Assembly (NCBI GenBank): GCA_905221605.1 | Contig: CAJNDS010000683.1 | Coordinates: 1-64,000 of the forward strand | DNA from: Symbiodinium natans | Taxonomy: Eukaryota > Sar > Dinophyceae > Suessiales > Symbiodiniaceae | Direction of reading: 5' to 3' | DNA: 64,000 bases | In this document: in pieces, positions 29,699 through 42,087 of the stretch | Numbering within the stretch: the first letter of the stretch is position 1 | How the letters are laid out: every line of letters starts with the position of its first letter | Program-made: the position numbers and the translations under genes | Notes under the pieces: model-generated | What the model saw: only the letters and a program-made list of their open reading frames with translations | The model's database searches: none | Told to the model about the DNA's origin: nothing

Positions 29699-30611
29699 AC
29701 GTTATGCCTTCGGACATGTCTGGAAAGACCTGTGCAAAACCTGGGAAATATTGGGAAATGTGGGAACCCCATCCGATCTCCACGTGCCCTGCAAACTGTG
29801 AAGCGGTGCCAAGCCGCGGAGTCCTGCACAAGGGCTGCAGCATCCAGAGACGATGAGCAGGAGAGAGACCTCTGCTTTGTCGCAGTTGCAACTGTCACAA
29901 CTGTCATGGATGCTTGCGAGTTGACACAGAGCTCGGAGAATGTAGAGATTCAGGGTTGCAGCTGGTGCCAGTGAAGGCTTCAAGAAAATTGGGCCCCCCA
30001 AACAGACCAAAGAGACATCTCGGTTCGCTCAGCTGCAGGCGGGCTAGGTGGCCCCGACATCATGAGTGGCTGTCGTCACTCTCGGCTATAAGACTTTTAA
30101 GGGCTTGAGATCTTCTGGTTTCTTTGTGGAAGTGGACTTGTGTGGATCTCTTTAGTGTCCATGGGTCCATGAGATGGCCAGGGCAACCTGGATGCAAGCG
30201 TAGCTGCAGGTCGCTGAGCAACTTCTGGTTGAACGGTTGAACTGTAGATTCTTGAAGAAGCTTGCCCGGGCTGCGCATAATCGTCCTGCACGGTCCCGCA
30301 TGAGCCCGCTAGCTTATCCGAATGGACAGCTGAACACAAATTGCAGTTTTACTTTTTGCCAGTCTACCCCAAGCTGCCAGTTGGCACGGCAGTACGAATT
30401 ATTGGACAAAGGCCACAGCGCCTGATCAAGCCATCACGTGCCCGGAGACTTTCCGGTGTCTTTCAAGTCGTGTGATTACTTTGCTTGCTGCAACAGGCGC
30501 GAGTGTCAGGTATCCTCAGCAAACGAATTGTGTGCACGAGGACTTTGCACGCTTCAGCGAGCCGTCCCGCATAAACACTTAGGAATACATGGCATGTGCC
30601 AGCCTACGGGA

Positions 30612-31965
30612 TCAAGGCAAACGTGCCAAGGCACTCTGCGCATTTGGAGCTTCGCCCGGTAGATGCAAGAATGCACATGATGCGGCTGCTTTCTCTTTCT
30701 CAGTCAGCTCCCGGCGAGCTTCCTGCGGGTCGCAGCATTCTGACATCTGCTGACCCACTCGACTTCGAAAGCAAGAGGCGCCTCCAACTGGCACAGGGTC
30801 CGGTTCAGCCAAGAGCTCACCAGCCCAAGGCGCTGCAGGCACTGCTCAAAGCCTTGAGAGGCTCTGTCAACGACTTCGTGATCTAAGTCGCGAGAAGTCA
30901 GCCGGACCTTCGCCTAGCTCAGGACAACTTTCTTGCATCAAAGAGGTGCTCGCCACCTGAAGGCACTGTCCGAAACAATCATAGCAAGTCAGCCACTATC
31001 AAGATTGACAGTGCCAGAACAAATTGCTTGGCTTGCGTGCGTCTGGCATCTGCAATGTCTACCGTGCACTGGGTGCCTCCCTTCCTCGGCCACACCCTGG
31101 TTCACAAATGTAATGTCCAGTGCTCAGAATCCTGAGGCTTCCTCCAAGTCCAAGGCCCGCCCCCCCATGCTCGCTGCCCTGACCATGCGAACCGCGAGCA
31201 ACGCACCGGTCGCGAACGCGAGCGTCGGCACTGATGATGCCCGATCCGTGTGCGTCGTTTGCCTCGCCACTTCTAAGGCATCTTCTGATGCTCATTTGCC
31301 AATTTTTCCCGGACCTCGCTTTGATCTCGCTTTTGCAGCCGCTGTTGTGTGATCGCTTTCGGTCGGACTTCCGTGTGCCCCCTGGCTGTGGTCCTGCCTC
31401 TGACAGGTTGTGCAGCAGTTCCTGGCGAAATGCAAGCGCACATACTCATCCGGACTCAAAGTGCCGCAGAAAACACCAAGCAACAGTGAGGAGGACAGGC
31501 TTGAAACAACACAAAAAACAAGGCGGAAGCCGGTCCTTCTGCGAGTCGGGCTGCCATTCAGACACCAGCATGTCAACCTTGGCTTCGACGGTGTCCAAGA
31601 CAGTGAGGCGTTCCTGAGCTGGGGTCTTGCGGACGAGCACGAGCTGCGTACGAGCCCTAAGGTCAACTTCTGCATGAGAGCGGTTTCTGGGACACGGGCG
31701 CTTGAGGCTGCCAGTTCCGACTCCAGCTGCGAACAGTGAGCTTCCAGAGCAAGCTCCTGGTGAAGGTGTCGGGTGGGTCCCCCCCCCCACCCAAACACAT
31801 TCTGCTCAAATTCCAGAAGGGGGGCCCGAATGCAGAATCCCATGTGGCCGAGTCCTCATCGGAGAGGACCCCTGCGATCTCCGAAGCTCTGGCAGTGGGC
31901 TGCCGCAGCGACTTGAGAACACAGCTCCTGAGCCAAATTTTAGGGCCTAGAGCCGAGGGCTTGTA
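30612..31965 (-). CDS. multi-exon coiled-coil gene candidate
   Basis: Successive minus-strand frames look coding. About 31930-31760 reads LKSLRQPTARASEIAGVLSD and EDSATWDSAFGPPFWN. About 31760-31690 reads HQELALEAHCSQLESELAAS. About 31670-31560 reads ERLTVLDTVEAKVDMLVSEW. About 31400-31285 reads AITQQRLQKRDQSEVREKLA. About 30885-30730 reads DHEVVDRASQGFEQCLQRLG and TLCQLEAPLAFEVEWVS, and a last one ARRELTEKEKAAASCAF. Frame switches coincide with CAG acceptors and AG|G donors. The heptad pattern indicates a coiled-coil, probably cytoskeletal or scaffolding, protein. Exon limits and gene ends are not resolved. Confidence 0.4.
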
Positions 31966-32099
31966 AGATTTAAGTAGAGCCTAAACAGTTTAGGTGGAGG
32001 GTTGAGACTTTGTCGGCAAAGTGGCATAACTGGAGATATTGTGCGTTAAGGCCGCCCAGCCCAAAGGAACTCCATGGAAATTCCAAGCCTAAATAAAAT

Positions 32100-33430
32100 T
32101 GAGCTATGCATTTACACACCAAGTCAGAACTCGGAACTCCAATCCACCCGAATCTTTTCCGGACCTCTCTGCTCGCCGGCAGATGTGCTTCAAGGCTCGC
32201 GCGACCCCCTCACCAGCAAACCGGCAAAATTCAGAGGCAGTGGGGAACATGCGAAAAACAAATCTGGCGCGATGCTGCTGAGCTAGGCAATCCAACACAT
32301 GGATGGACAGACAGTCAAGCACAGCTGATGCAAACGGCGGTCGCTTTTGCCAGCACGGTTCAACCACCATCAAACCTCACAGATTTAAACAGGAAGCCCC
32401 AGATCACCCCCAAACAGTTCAAAACTCATTCCTGTATCCTGACTCTGCTCCTCCAACGCTGGCCTCCTCCAGTCGCCGCTCCTCCCCTTCTACCGGCTCC
32501 ACATTGAGCTGCCATGCGCGACCTGAAGGAAATCCAGGAGTCCAGGAGCCCTGTCATGGCTTAAGGCCCTCAAGGCTCAGCAGGCGTTTTGGTGTAGAGG
32601 GGGAAGGGGGCCAAGCATTCGGCCCAGACCTTGAAGTTTCAGACCACACCAGGGTCTGTAAACCCTACTGTGCGAGATGTTGGCTCAAGAGAGGGTGGAG
32701 GATTCAGAGGATTGGGGCTTAGAATTCAAGATCTACCCAGTCAAATGAATAAGCATGTGAGCACTGCACAGCAATGTATGGACACCTGCCAAAGGTGTCC
32801 ATGCAAATGCACCACCGCATGAAGCACCAACGAACTAACGCAGAGGAAAGGACAACCACTCACTGACTGATAAACTCAGCACATAGCGCTCACGCACTAA
32901 TCCCTTCCCAACGGCCCCCCCCCCCATTCCCGCAATAGGAACTCGAAACGTGCTTTTAGTATTAGGGGGATGTTTATGCCATCTTTTGGGATAGGGTTTA
33001 GATTGGCTTGAAGGTTTTTGAGGCCCTGAACCCCCCACAATTCGGAAATAAGGCGCGGTCGGTTTCGGCACGATTTTCCGGAAAGTGTTTGTTTATCATT
33101 AGGGGGGAACTGAATACAAGGCGAAGGGATTAGCTACCAACGCGGACCAAGTGACCATCAATTGGTAGCTAGCTAGCAACTTCCAAGCAACAATGAATGC
33201 ACAAGCACACCAACAAAAACAAAAACAATCTGAAGAACCTTACATCCGACATGGGCACCCCAAGTGCAGAACAAAGCCACACAAGGCTGTCATCTCCTGC
33301 GCGGCAGCAGCGCTCAAAGCCTCCAGCAAGCAAGCGCAGCAAAGTAGCCGTAAAGGATTGGCGTTCTGAGAAACTCAAAAAGCAACTGTAGCTATGCCTG
33401 AAAAAACCTGCGAAGTAGAGGGACTGATGC
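32100..33430. other. no firm gene
   Basis: A minus-strand frame at 32104-32373 (RMFPTASEFCRFAGEGVARA) is weakly protein-like and could be an upstream exon of the coiled-coil gene. The rest, including a C run at 32916-32926, shows no coding signal. Confidence 0.35.
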
Positions 33431-33432
33431 CC

Positions 33433-34300
33433 TCAATTGAGTTCTGAACTTCTTATACGGGCCTGGGCCAGGAGGGCGCGCTTCCCTGTATCTTTCGCCG
33501 GCGCCACATCCACATGGCCAGCTGCGAGGCAGCGAGTCTCCGGGTAGTGCAGATCTCGCAAAGCCTGGACAAAAAAATAATGGGACCCTGTGAGTTTTCG
33601 GATCGCCGTCCAACAGGTCCTACAATGAGCGTTTCTATCAATGTTCAACCAAGTCCTGGGTGATGCCGATGCTTCTGCCCTTCTCTGCCTGCGAAGCTCA
33701 AGCTGAAGGGATACATGCAAAGAGGCAGCACAGCTCATGTTGAAAACCAGACTCGAGGTAGTGTGCTCTGAGCGTGCCTTGGGAATGTCTGCGCGTTCTA
33801 CGCGTTTGGCAGACTTGTACTCACGAATGATACTCAAGCACCTTGCTGGGCAACGTTCGTGTGGCAGTGTGGAAGCAACCTTGAAAGCTGTTCACATGCT
33901 GTCCCTGTAGATCCTGTCTCTCCTTCCAAGACGATAGCAGAAGAAGATGGCGCAGACTGTGTTGGTGTTTCGGACTCATGCGTTTTTGCCAAGGATGTGG
34001 CTGTGCTGACGCGCCCTGGTAGCGTTGGGCAGCACAGGCACATTGGCACGAGCCCCCGCAAGCCTGCCCAGATCTGCACTGCAAGAGAATGGCAGACCAA
34101 TGGCCACAATTGTAGTAACGCAAAAGCAAGCTGACACACCTCACACCTGGCCTGCATGAGACGAGCCTTGGCCTCACGGCTCGGGCACGTAGAGCGCAAA
34201 GGAACGAACATGAACAATGTGTTCCTAGCATCTCTCTGCTTTTGAGGGGAAGCCGAAGCCCGTGCCCTGCGCGGAGAGGTCCCATCTGGCCCGAACGCCT
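33433..34300 (-). CDS. unrecognised multi-exon candidate
   Basis: At the 3' end a frame reads WLNIDRNAHCRTCWTAIRKL, GSHYFFVQALRDLHYPETRC and GHVDVAPAKDTGKRALLAQA before a stop at 33433. Upstream in the same frame is EYKSAKRVERADIPKARSEH and SLHVSLQLELRRQRRAE. Near 34200-34140 lies CPSREAKARLMQAR, followed by a plausible intron (GTGTGAGG to CTCTTGCAG) and DLGRLAGARANVPVLPNATR. No domain is recognised. It lies directly downstream of the WW-like gene. Confidence 0.35.
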
Positions 34301-34851
34301 CAGGGACTTTGGCCCGCTTTGCCTGGCCCAGGAACACTCAAAGAGAGAGATCGTGAACATTCGTCAACCCTCGCCTGGCTTCCCAGCATGGCTTCTACTT
34401 CTGTATAACTGCCACACTGAGCCAAAGGCCAGACAACGGAAAGGACCATGGGATCTCGAAGCAGAATGCCGCGCAAAAGCTGGAAGATACAATCAGTTCA
34501 ACGAGTCAGCTTTTTCTCATCGCATCCCCGGGCCCTCTGCATCGAATCCCAAACCATCCTGATACACGCAACATGGAGTATCTGTGACTCTGCGTGATGC
34601 ACAGGCCAGTATCTTCCATCACCAATCGTGGCATCGCACGGTGCTTTGTGAAATTCTTGAAATGGCACAACACAGCAAGCAAGGCTGAATCGAAGCTGAA
34701 ACGACTCTCCCGCGAGGACACCACAGCGAATGCAGCGAAAGCGTCTCAGTCCGTGCCCGTCTAGTCTTGAAACGCTTCCCACAGAGATCAAGAGCCCAGT
34801 TGTGGCAACACATGTCTCCCTCACGACATGGTTGCCATGACTATGATGAGG

Positions 34852-36300
34852 CTACTTCAAGTCCTCAAAGAAAAATCGCCGGTTCTTGTCATGCCACCAC
34901 CACTTTCGACCCTCACTGCTCTGAAACGGCAACCAGCCCTCCTCCCGGGAGTACTGCGCAAAGAAGAACTCTTCCGTGTGCTGATTGTGGAACCAAATCT
35001 CTCCACTGCTGGGATCTCGGTACTTGATCCAGCCTCGATCGTAGGTGGTGCCAGGCTCTGGCTCGAAGGGCAAGACTTCTGACTCCGCATCTTGGCTAGA
35101 AGCAGTTGGGGTGTCACGGCGCCGTGGCTCTTCAGCATCCGGCGTTGCCTCGCTTGCATTGTCAGCCCAGGGAAAAGCCCATGGATCAGACTCTGTGTCA
35201 TCGTCGGGCAAGTCACACTGCATGTACCCTGGTAGCAGAGAGCTTTCGTCTCCTGCTGGCCATGTCTCTTCAGCATTTTCCTCGCTCGGGACGGTGGTGA
35301 TCAAACCGTCAGCAACATCTTCATACTCTTCATGCAAACATGTCTTGTCTAATTCGCTTGACCGGCCGAGGCTATTCAGGTCCGCTGGTTGGCCTGCGGA
35401 ATGGACCGGCGAGGGACCATTTGGATCAACCTGCCGCAGCGCCACAGCATCCGAACCGGGGCCAGCCGCTCGGGTCAGGAGCTGCCATCCAGGCTTCTGT
35501 GCAGCAGCTGCACACGCTTGATCCTCTGACACGAGTTTGGCGGGGTCCTGTCCGGTCTGTCCAGTGCACAGCCGGAGATACTCTCGAAGAGGAGCCATTG
35601 ATCTCTTCGGCGAGGGAGCTGCCAAAGGAACGGAGCCATCCCCCAACGATGCAAAGTCCGAATCCAAGAAGGGCTCCTGATCATGCTGATCACTGTCCGT
35701 CAAGCAGTGCTTTTGGTGAAGCTTTCCTGGTTCAGATGCCCTGATGGCATCCAGGGCCTTCGAACCCCACTCCTGTGCTGGCAAATCAGAGACCTCTGGC
35801 TCCAAGATTTCCTTCATGCACCCACCTTTCGGACGAAGGCGCGCATTCAGGAGCTTCTTCATCGGCTTCTTGGGCTGGGGCTTCTGCAACACGTCGCTCT
35901 GGACATCATCTTGCACTTCCAGTGGCGGCTCTGGCTCCGAACCCTCCAAAGCACTGGCAGTGCATTTGGCTCCCCTGGTTTCCACGGTTTCTTCAACCGG
36001 CTGTGGCTGCACTGTGGCTCTCTGGCAAGGATCGGGCCAGAGAAACATTGGGGTGCCAGGGTAGCCCGAGTGGGTTGCGTAAGCCACGGGCAGGCGAGAT
36101 GCGGGCACAAAGTCCTGGGCCTCAAAACGCAGCGGCCGGGGCCTGCAGTCTGCTTGCAAGGGTGGACAGGCTGCCAGCATGCTCACCTGCGCGCCCATGA
36201 GCGGGCTCACACATGATGGGTCCACGCGTGACCCGGCCAGCAACCCTGGTGGCAAGGGTACCACATACCCACGGGGACCGTGGGCAAGGCAGCCCTGCAT
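34852..36300 (-). CDS. protein with two C-terminal WW-like modules
   Basis: A 482-residue open frame from an ATG (36300) that follows an in-frame TGA; a CTGACAG just before the ATG could also be a (trans-)splice acceptor. The first 420 residues are Pro/Ser/Asp/Glu-rich and look disordered, with a basic patch PKKPMKKLLNARLRPKGG near residue 150. The last 60 residues contain two aromatic modules, GWIKYRDPSSGEIWFHNQHT and GWLPFQSSEGRKWWWHDKN, each followed by a run of aromatic residues (EEFFFA, RRFFFEDLK). These resemble degenerate WW domains, which bind proline-rich ligands, but lack the usual final Pro. An adaptor role is inferred only from that similarity. Confidence 0.6.
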   Translation of the reverse strand: MQGCLAHGPRGYVVPLPPGLLAGSRVDPSCVSPLMGAQVSMLAACPPLQADCRPRPLRFEAQDFVPASRLPVAYATHSGYPGTPMFLWPDPCQRATVQPQPVEETVETRGAKCTASALEGSEPEPPLEVQDDVQSDVLQKPQPKKPMKKLLNARLRPKGGCMKEILEPEVSDLPAQEWGSKALDAIRASEPGKLHQKHCLTDSDQHDQEPFLDSDFASLGDGSVPLAAPSPKRSMAPLREYLRLCTGQTGQDPAKLVSEDQACAAAAQKPGWQLLTRAAGPGSDAVALRQVDPNGPSPVHSAGQPADLNSLGRSSELDKTCLHEEYEDVADGLITTVPSEENAEETWPAGDESSLLPGYMQCDLPDDDTESDPWAFPWADNASEATPDAEEPRRRDTPTASSQDAESEVLPFEPEPGTTYDRGWIKYRDPSSGEIWFHNQHTEEFFFAQYSREEGWLPFQSSEGRKWWWHDKNRRFFFEDLK

Positions 36301-36309
36301 GCTCTGTCA

Positions 36310-39300
36310 GGACAGCTCGGATGGCACTTGCAGCCAGGTCTCAGGGGACCAGGTGCAGTTGAGCTGAATCTTGACAAACAGCTGCAGAAAAGATGAACAA
36401 CATTCGTGGTTGGCGACTCACAGCAACATACTGCAACAGTCTGCACTACCCCATAGGCTGCAGCATGTTGCAAGCACCCTGCTCCTTTTCCACGCCTGAA
36501 TGGCGGAATGGCCCTGCTCAACGCCTTCACGCCTACATCCCAGAGCTATGGATGCAACGCCAGGCGACGACATGAAAAGGTGGCCGAGTCTCACCGAGCT
36601 GAAACAAAAAAATGCAAAGAACTTCAAAGGGGTGGGCACTTTGCCACAATGAAAACCCTGAAGCCATCTTGACTTCCAGGCATATCTCCTCAGGAGAGTG
36701 ATCATGAGCATTAACCTCGCCGTACCTCGGCAATGCTGCAAAACCGTGCTTGCCCGGAGGGGCCGGAGGGGGTGCAGGATGTGGATGGTTTGACGCCTGC
36801 GCGTGCCTTGGGCATCATATGCATGATGATCAGGATACCGCAGACTTGATGTCCTCATTCACCTGCCGATGAAAGACTGCCCAACATAAGGACGATCCTT
36901 GAAAACTCTAATCATTTGGTATTCAAAATTTCAACCCCTGATCTACCCTCGGCGGGCCTTCGAGTGGGTCCGATGTTTCCGGCCGGTCCTCGAGCCGTCA
37001 GAACGGGCTCTCAAGCACTTGAGGCTCTGTATTCAGTGGCAAGATGTGACCAAGACCAGGGGACTCTTGCTTCGGTTGACCCCGGGGTGCTGCCAAGAAG
37101 CCAGGGCGAGGGCGTTTCGCCACGGCGGTGCGTCCAGCAGGAGCTGGTCTCGCCTTACTGGGTTCAGGGTTCAGGGTCTCAGCGGAAGCTACGTGGGTGG
37201 AGTTGCCGAAGTTGCCGATTTGGAGATGCCTTTCAAGCTGGGCTAAACGTAAAGAGCTGTCCTACAGCTATGCTGGACCGCTCATCATAGCCCTGAGCGG
37301 CTTTTCGATTGGGTGCCTACAAATAAAACACGGACCACTCTTCTCAAATGAACATGGAAACAAACGCTGCACATACTCAGGGGGCGGCTTCGCGGCCGAG
37401 CATTCGACGTAGAGGTTTTTGAGGGCCTGGGCTCATGGATTCCATGGCTGCAACAAGGGGGTTTTGGGAGTTGGGGTCACGCTTTGGCTCCCAATGCCAT
37501 TGCCGGGCCCCGCACACTCGCGGGGAGTACTGCGACCGGAGGCTTGGGGCTTCCGAGCGACTCAAGGAGGAGTGAGCCCGTACGGGGATGAGCTGTACAT
37601 CCTGGCATTTGAAGCACTGTGTGTTCATGAAAGCCGTGAGGACGACCTCTCAAGTTCAACAACAAAAGAGCGACTTGCTGGCGTTAATTGGGCACTTGGC
37701 CTCAATGCCGCTGGCCAGTGAGTCACCATCGCGGCTGGCGTACTGGCAGTAAAGGTGCAGAGGCATTACGACATCCTACAGTAACGGAGGCCGAGAGGCG
37801 ACTAGAACAAGCACGTCAGGTTCTGCTTTCCTTCCCAACCTTGTACTGCCAAATTTGTGGCCCCCGCCCCCCTTGCACCTTGCGACTGCCAATTAAACTT
37901 CTGAGCACCCAAACCCGCCTTCTGACCGCCCTAGAATCGCAAGCCTCCCTTTCATCCCCCAGGTCACTTACAAAGTCTGCTCGAGTTTACGGGTCAGCTG
38001 CTCTCCGGCAGCCTTTTGTCCTCGACCCGCCGTCGCTTTCCACATCTGTTTGGACTGGCAACTCCGAAGTGCAATCCTGGACCGTCGACATGCCTGTCCC
38101 GTGGCTGGGGCCGCCCGGCTGCCGAGGCGGGGCATGCAAGCGTTTACAATTGTTGTGTATATGCATTTTTCAGCTCGCCCAACCATACCAAAAGAAATAA
38201 CTATATATATATATATCTGCATGTTGTACATAATAAGAGTCACATGGCTTATGCATATCATCAACGTCATACCTCTGTATCACGGCAAAGGAGCTGTCAT
38301 CCCCGCAACAGCAACACATTCCCCAATTTAACACCGATGCCATGGCCGCTTCGTGGGGCTGTCCATCGTCAAACATCCAAACAAGCCGGGCGAGACGATG
38401 CTTTGCTTCGCAGTCACCGCAGATGGCCGGCCTACCTGGCATAACTGGTCGCGCGTGTTCAGACTTCAGAGTGGCACCTTGCATGGGAGCTTGCAAATCA
38501 GGTTCGGGAACATACTACCCGGACACAGCGGGCATTCATCGAGAAGTCGGCCCTCCACCATATACTCGTACCATCGAAGTGAATGTTCACATTCATCATG
38601 GGTCCGTGCAAGGCGGCTCAGGGAAGTCAACGTACAACAGTACTCGGCGGTGCTTCGTCGCTGCATGGAAGTAAAACCCCCTGAGCGTAGTCTTCACGAT
38701 GGATGCTTGCCCATCGGGGGGAAAAAAGGCTCTTGGGATTATTTGGAAAGGGAATACCTACGCCTCTCTTTAACAGGGACATTATGGTGACATGATCGCA
38801 AATCAAGGCAAGTGCGATGAAGTTGAGCGTAGGAAACCTATGAAGTCCAGCCAAACGGCCCGTCTTCGAAACCGCATTTTCCTGTATTGCGACTGACCCT
38901 GCAAACAGCAGCGTGCAAACCCAACCTTCTACCCTCATCCTTATAATCGCACATTAGGCGATGCGGCCTTCACGGCCAGCAGCTTGATACTCTCCGGATC
39001 AGCCCTCCGAAGAAAGCAAGTAACTACTCACTGCAAGAACACATGTTGAACATTGCAATGGTTCCAGTATCGAGCTTCACAACGCCTCATCGGACTGTGC
39101 TACTGGCATTTGGTCAACACTGGACGTGATCCACACACAAGCTCAAGAAGATGTCAGCATTGAGGTCTTTGTAGCTGGTGCAAAGCCTCTGTGTAGATGA
39201 CATGGAAGGTTCTGCAAATGATGGTCCCTTTGGGGGATCCTATGATAGCTCGGGGCCTTATACACCAGGCCCCATAACTCAGATAATCCCACACCCCTAG

Positions 39301-39650
39301 ATGCTGTACACCGGGTGCCTCACCTCGGCGTGTGTAGCGCACGCTGGATTTCAGCGAAGACCTCCCAACTCACCCTAGCTCTACAGTTTCACACGCATGC
39401 CATTGCTAGTGTCGCATTATTATCACTGTTACTTGTCATTGTTACTGTCATTGTTTTTGCTGCTGCTAGTACTTATTATGTTACGATTGCTATTGTTCAT
39501 TATTTGTGTTTATTGCTATAGTTGACATTCGCTAGTATTGTTGGTGCTACTGCTACTATCATCGTTACCGTCATTGTTAGCTCATAGTGTGACAGCGTTA
39601 GTTATGTTATTCTCATCTCTATTGTGATTGCTATTGGTGTTGCTGTTGCT
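36310..39650. other. no supported gene
   Basis: About 3.3 kb with only short, overlapping frames on both strands. A short TA run lies at 38201-38216. From 39410 to 39660 the sequence is a degenerate trinucleotide-like tract rich in ATT and GTT words. Confidence 0.45.
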
Positions 39651-39660
39651 GTTGTTTAGC
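39410..39660. repeat. degenerate ATT/GTT-rich tract
   Basis: Words such as TTATTATCACTG, TTACTGTCATTG and GTTGCTGTTGCTGTTG recur without a strict period, suggesting a decayed trinucleotide expansion. Confidence 0.5.
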
Positions 39661-39679
39661 GTTCTGATTCTTTAGCATT

Positions 39680-41290
39680 TTGCAGTGTCTTATTCTTGCG
39701 GGAAGGTGTCTGTCATGGTCTGTACCTTCTCTGTGTTCTTGCACTGCCTGCGCCCGGCGCTTCTCCGCAGGGAGGTTTACGTTTCCTGGCGGCTGAGTGG
39801 CTTGGCGAGGCAAGTGGCTTCTGGAGGCACAACTTGGCAGCCAGTGGCACCTGACGTTCTGACCACGTCGTCAAACGTGCGATTGCAAGAGAGGCACCTT
39901 TGCTGTGTCAGCATCTGATCGTGCCGTCTTGGCTAAGACATCCCTTGCCGGGAGCTGTGCCGTGCTCCAAAGTGAACCGCCTGCTCTTTATCCTTGATCA
40001 CCTTGAGTTTAAAAGCCACCCAAAGAGAGCCAAAGCAATCGTGTTGTGAGGTCCTCAGCACTTCAAGGGGCCTCCTCAAAGGCGCAGATCTTGCCGCTGA
40101 AATCGTGGATCGATTCCTCCACCTCAATAGGAAATTGCACTGACTTTGTCTGCAGGATCCTTTTGTTCAGAAAACTTCAAAAACTTCAAAAACTTGAACA
40201 ACCCAATCTGCAATCTGCAACTCTTCAATTCTTGAGTGCCTTCTCTTTGGCTCGGCGGGTCTCCCTTTCCAGGTCCATCTCCAGAGTTTCCACGCGCTCC
40301 TCTCAAGAACTGAGTCCCTTCTACTCTGCACTCAGTCGAAGAGTTCTACTTCCAAATCTAATCTCTGGTTGAAGGCTTTCCCTTTGGATGGGCTTGGGGG
40401 CGCTTAGGGTTGCGGTCCTCCAAGCCCGCGATGAGCTCCATCGCTGCCACATCCTGCCCCAAGTCGCCAACTGTGTGCCGCAGATCAGCTTGCACGAGCC
40501 CTAAAGCAATTGGATCGCTGGATCACTTCCTGCATTCCATGACGCTACAATCAGTTGAATTCCACGGCTTCCTGGGTGCCAGTTCCGACTTTGATCTCAT
40601 GCTGCGGCCACATCCCTGTGGCGCTGTGCGATGCAACTTCCCGCTGACAATGCTAAGCCTTCCCTATGCTCCCCGAAGAGAATTTCCCGAACACTTTCTC
40701 ATAGGTATCGAATGATTGAGTACTTGCAACAATTTCTCTCGACGCCAGGATGCTCCTAAAAAGCACAAAAGCGCGTTTGCCCAGCTGAAGAAGGCGGGTG
40801 TTGCGGCAAGGGGGAGAGGTGGGGGCCCCACGCAAACATAATTCTCGTATGACGGGTGTGGAAGGTTGCTATGATTCCTAAATGCGAGCCCCCCTGGGTC
40901 TTACAAATCGCCAGAAATCTACATGCCGAGATACAGCTTACAGCATGCAAAAGAAATGCCGTTGTGATATCTTGAAAGCCATCTTGCTCGACTCAAAACA
41001 AGCGGGGGTTAGTGGGGGCCCATTGCCATACCTTCCCTCCCGCCTTCCGTTATTCCTTCCTTTCCGCTCTTCCTTCCTTGCTTTCTACCTTAGAATACTT
41101 TTCTTGATGCTGAAATAGACTTTTGATCCTGAAAACGTTTATTTGACGCTGAAAAGTTGTTGTTAGCCCGTGTCTCCTGAACAAGATGCCGGCCGTTAGG
41201 GGTTCAAATTGTGATATAGGGCCCCACGAGGCACTGAAGCGGCGAACCTTCTGCTCCACAGAGGAGGCATGGATGTTCAAGGAATGCCCC
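39680..41290 (-). CDS. coiled-coil gene ending in a CxxC module
   Basis: Minus-strand exon-like frames, 5' to 3': SVEQKVRRFSASW (about 41250); FRSILASREIVASTQSFDTY then EKVFGKFSSGSIGK (about 40780-40690); EVASHSATGMWPQHEIKVGT then GTQEAVEFN (about 40640-40555); LVQADLRHTVGDLGQDVAAM (about 40500-40410); EERVETLEMDLERETRRAKE (about 40300-40235); EVEESIHDFSGKICAFEEA (about 40115-40060); VIKDKEQAVHFGARHSSRQ (about 40005-39945); and QQRCLSCNRTFDDVV (about 39910-39860). Long helical heptads followed by a CLSC module recall the DUF4795/QRICH2-type proteins linked to cilia, but the match is only in layout. Exon limits are approximate. Confidence 0.4.
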
Positions 41291-42087
41291 AACGCCTCAC
41301 GATTTCTGGAGCCCTAGGGTTGTCACCGATGCAAAACGCATGCCCATGCCTGCCACTTCTCCTCGCTGGAGGCAGAGGCTTCCTGCACCTCTCCATGCGA
41401 CGTGCGCGACGTGTGTGTTGATCTGGATTATGGGGCTGCGCTTTCCACCAGTCCCTTTCTTACTGTATGTTCATTTCGTTGCTCCTCAGAGAAGGAACCC
41501 AACAAGAGCACTCACCGCATTCTGGGTCCCTAAAGTCCCTAGCCTCATCAGCTATCCTGTCCAGACGAAGCGCGAGCTCCGAGTCGACGCTGCGCATGGC
41601 CTCTGCCCAACAAGCGGCTTCATGGTTTTGCATGTCCTTTTGAGGCTGCAGCGTCGCATCAACTTACACAGCACGCCCCAGCCATACGGAGAAACCCCGA
41701 TCGGACTAGTCAGCCACCATCTGCTACTGATCACCCTCGGCACTCACAATGGCACAGGTTTGTGGGGGAGCGCCTTTAGCTCCTTCGCCGCTTCACGGCT
41801 CCAGCCCTTCGGTGCAGGGTTCAGGCTCGGGGCTTCGTTCGGTTAATTAAACAAGGTTGATATGGTTTAACATGGAGCTTGGAAGGTTCTTCAGGGTGAC
41901 CATACCAGAAGCACCAGCGAGAAAGCATGGAGGGCTGTGAACGTCACTCCTGTCAGTTTTAGCAGAAGTGTGGCTGCTGTGTGGCCACTGTAGCAAGTCG
42001 AGCCCGCAGTGCCGAGCTAAAAGTTATAATCATCCGACCTCGAATACAAAAAGGAAACAGATGAGAGCCCGTAATGACTGTAGCGAA

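Noticed and set aside
32660-32690. TTGGCTCAAG, resembling the 3' end of the dinoflagellate spliced leader
   Set aside because: Only the last ten bases match; the upstream half of the 22-base leader does not, and no gene start follows.
37383-37402. Further GGCTTCGCGGCC-type hairpin like those at 8.76 kb
   Set aside because: Stem is too short and imperfect, and there is no partner hairpin.
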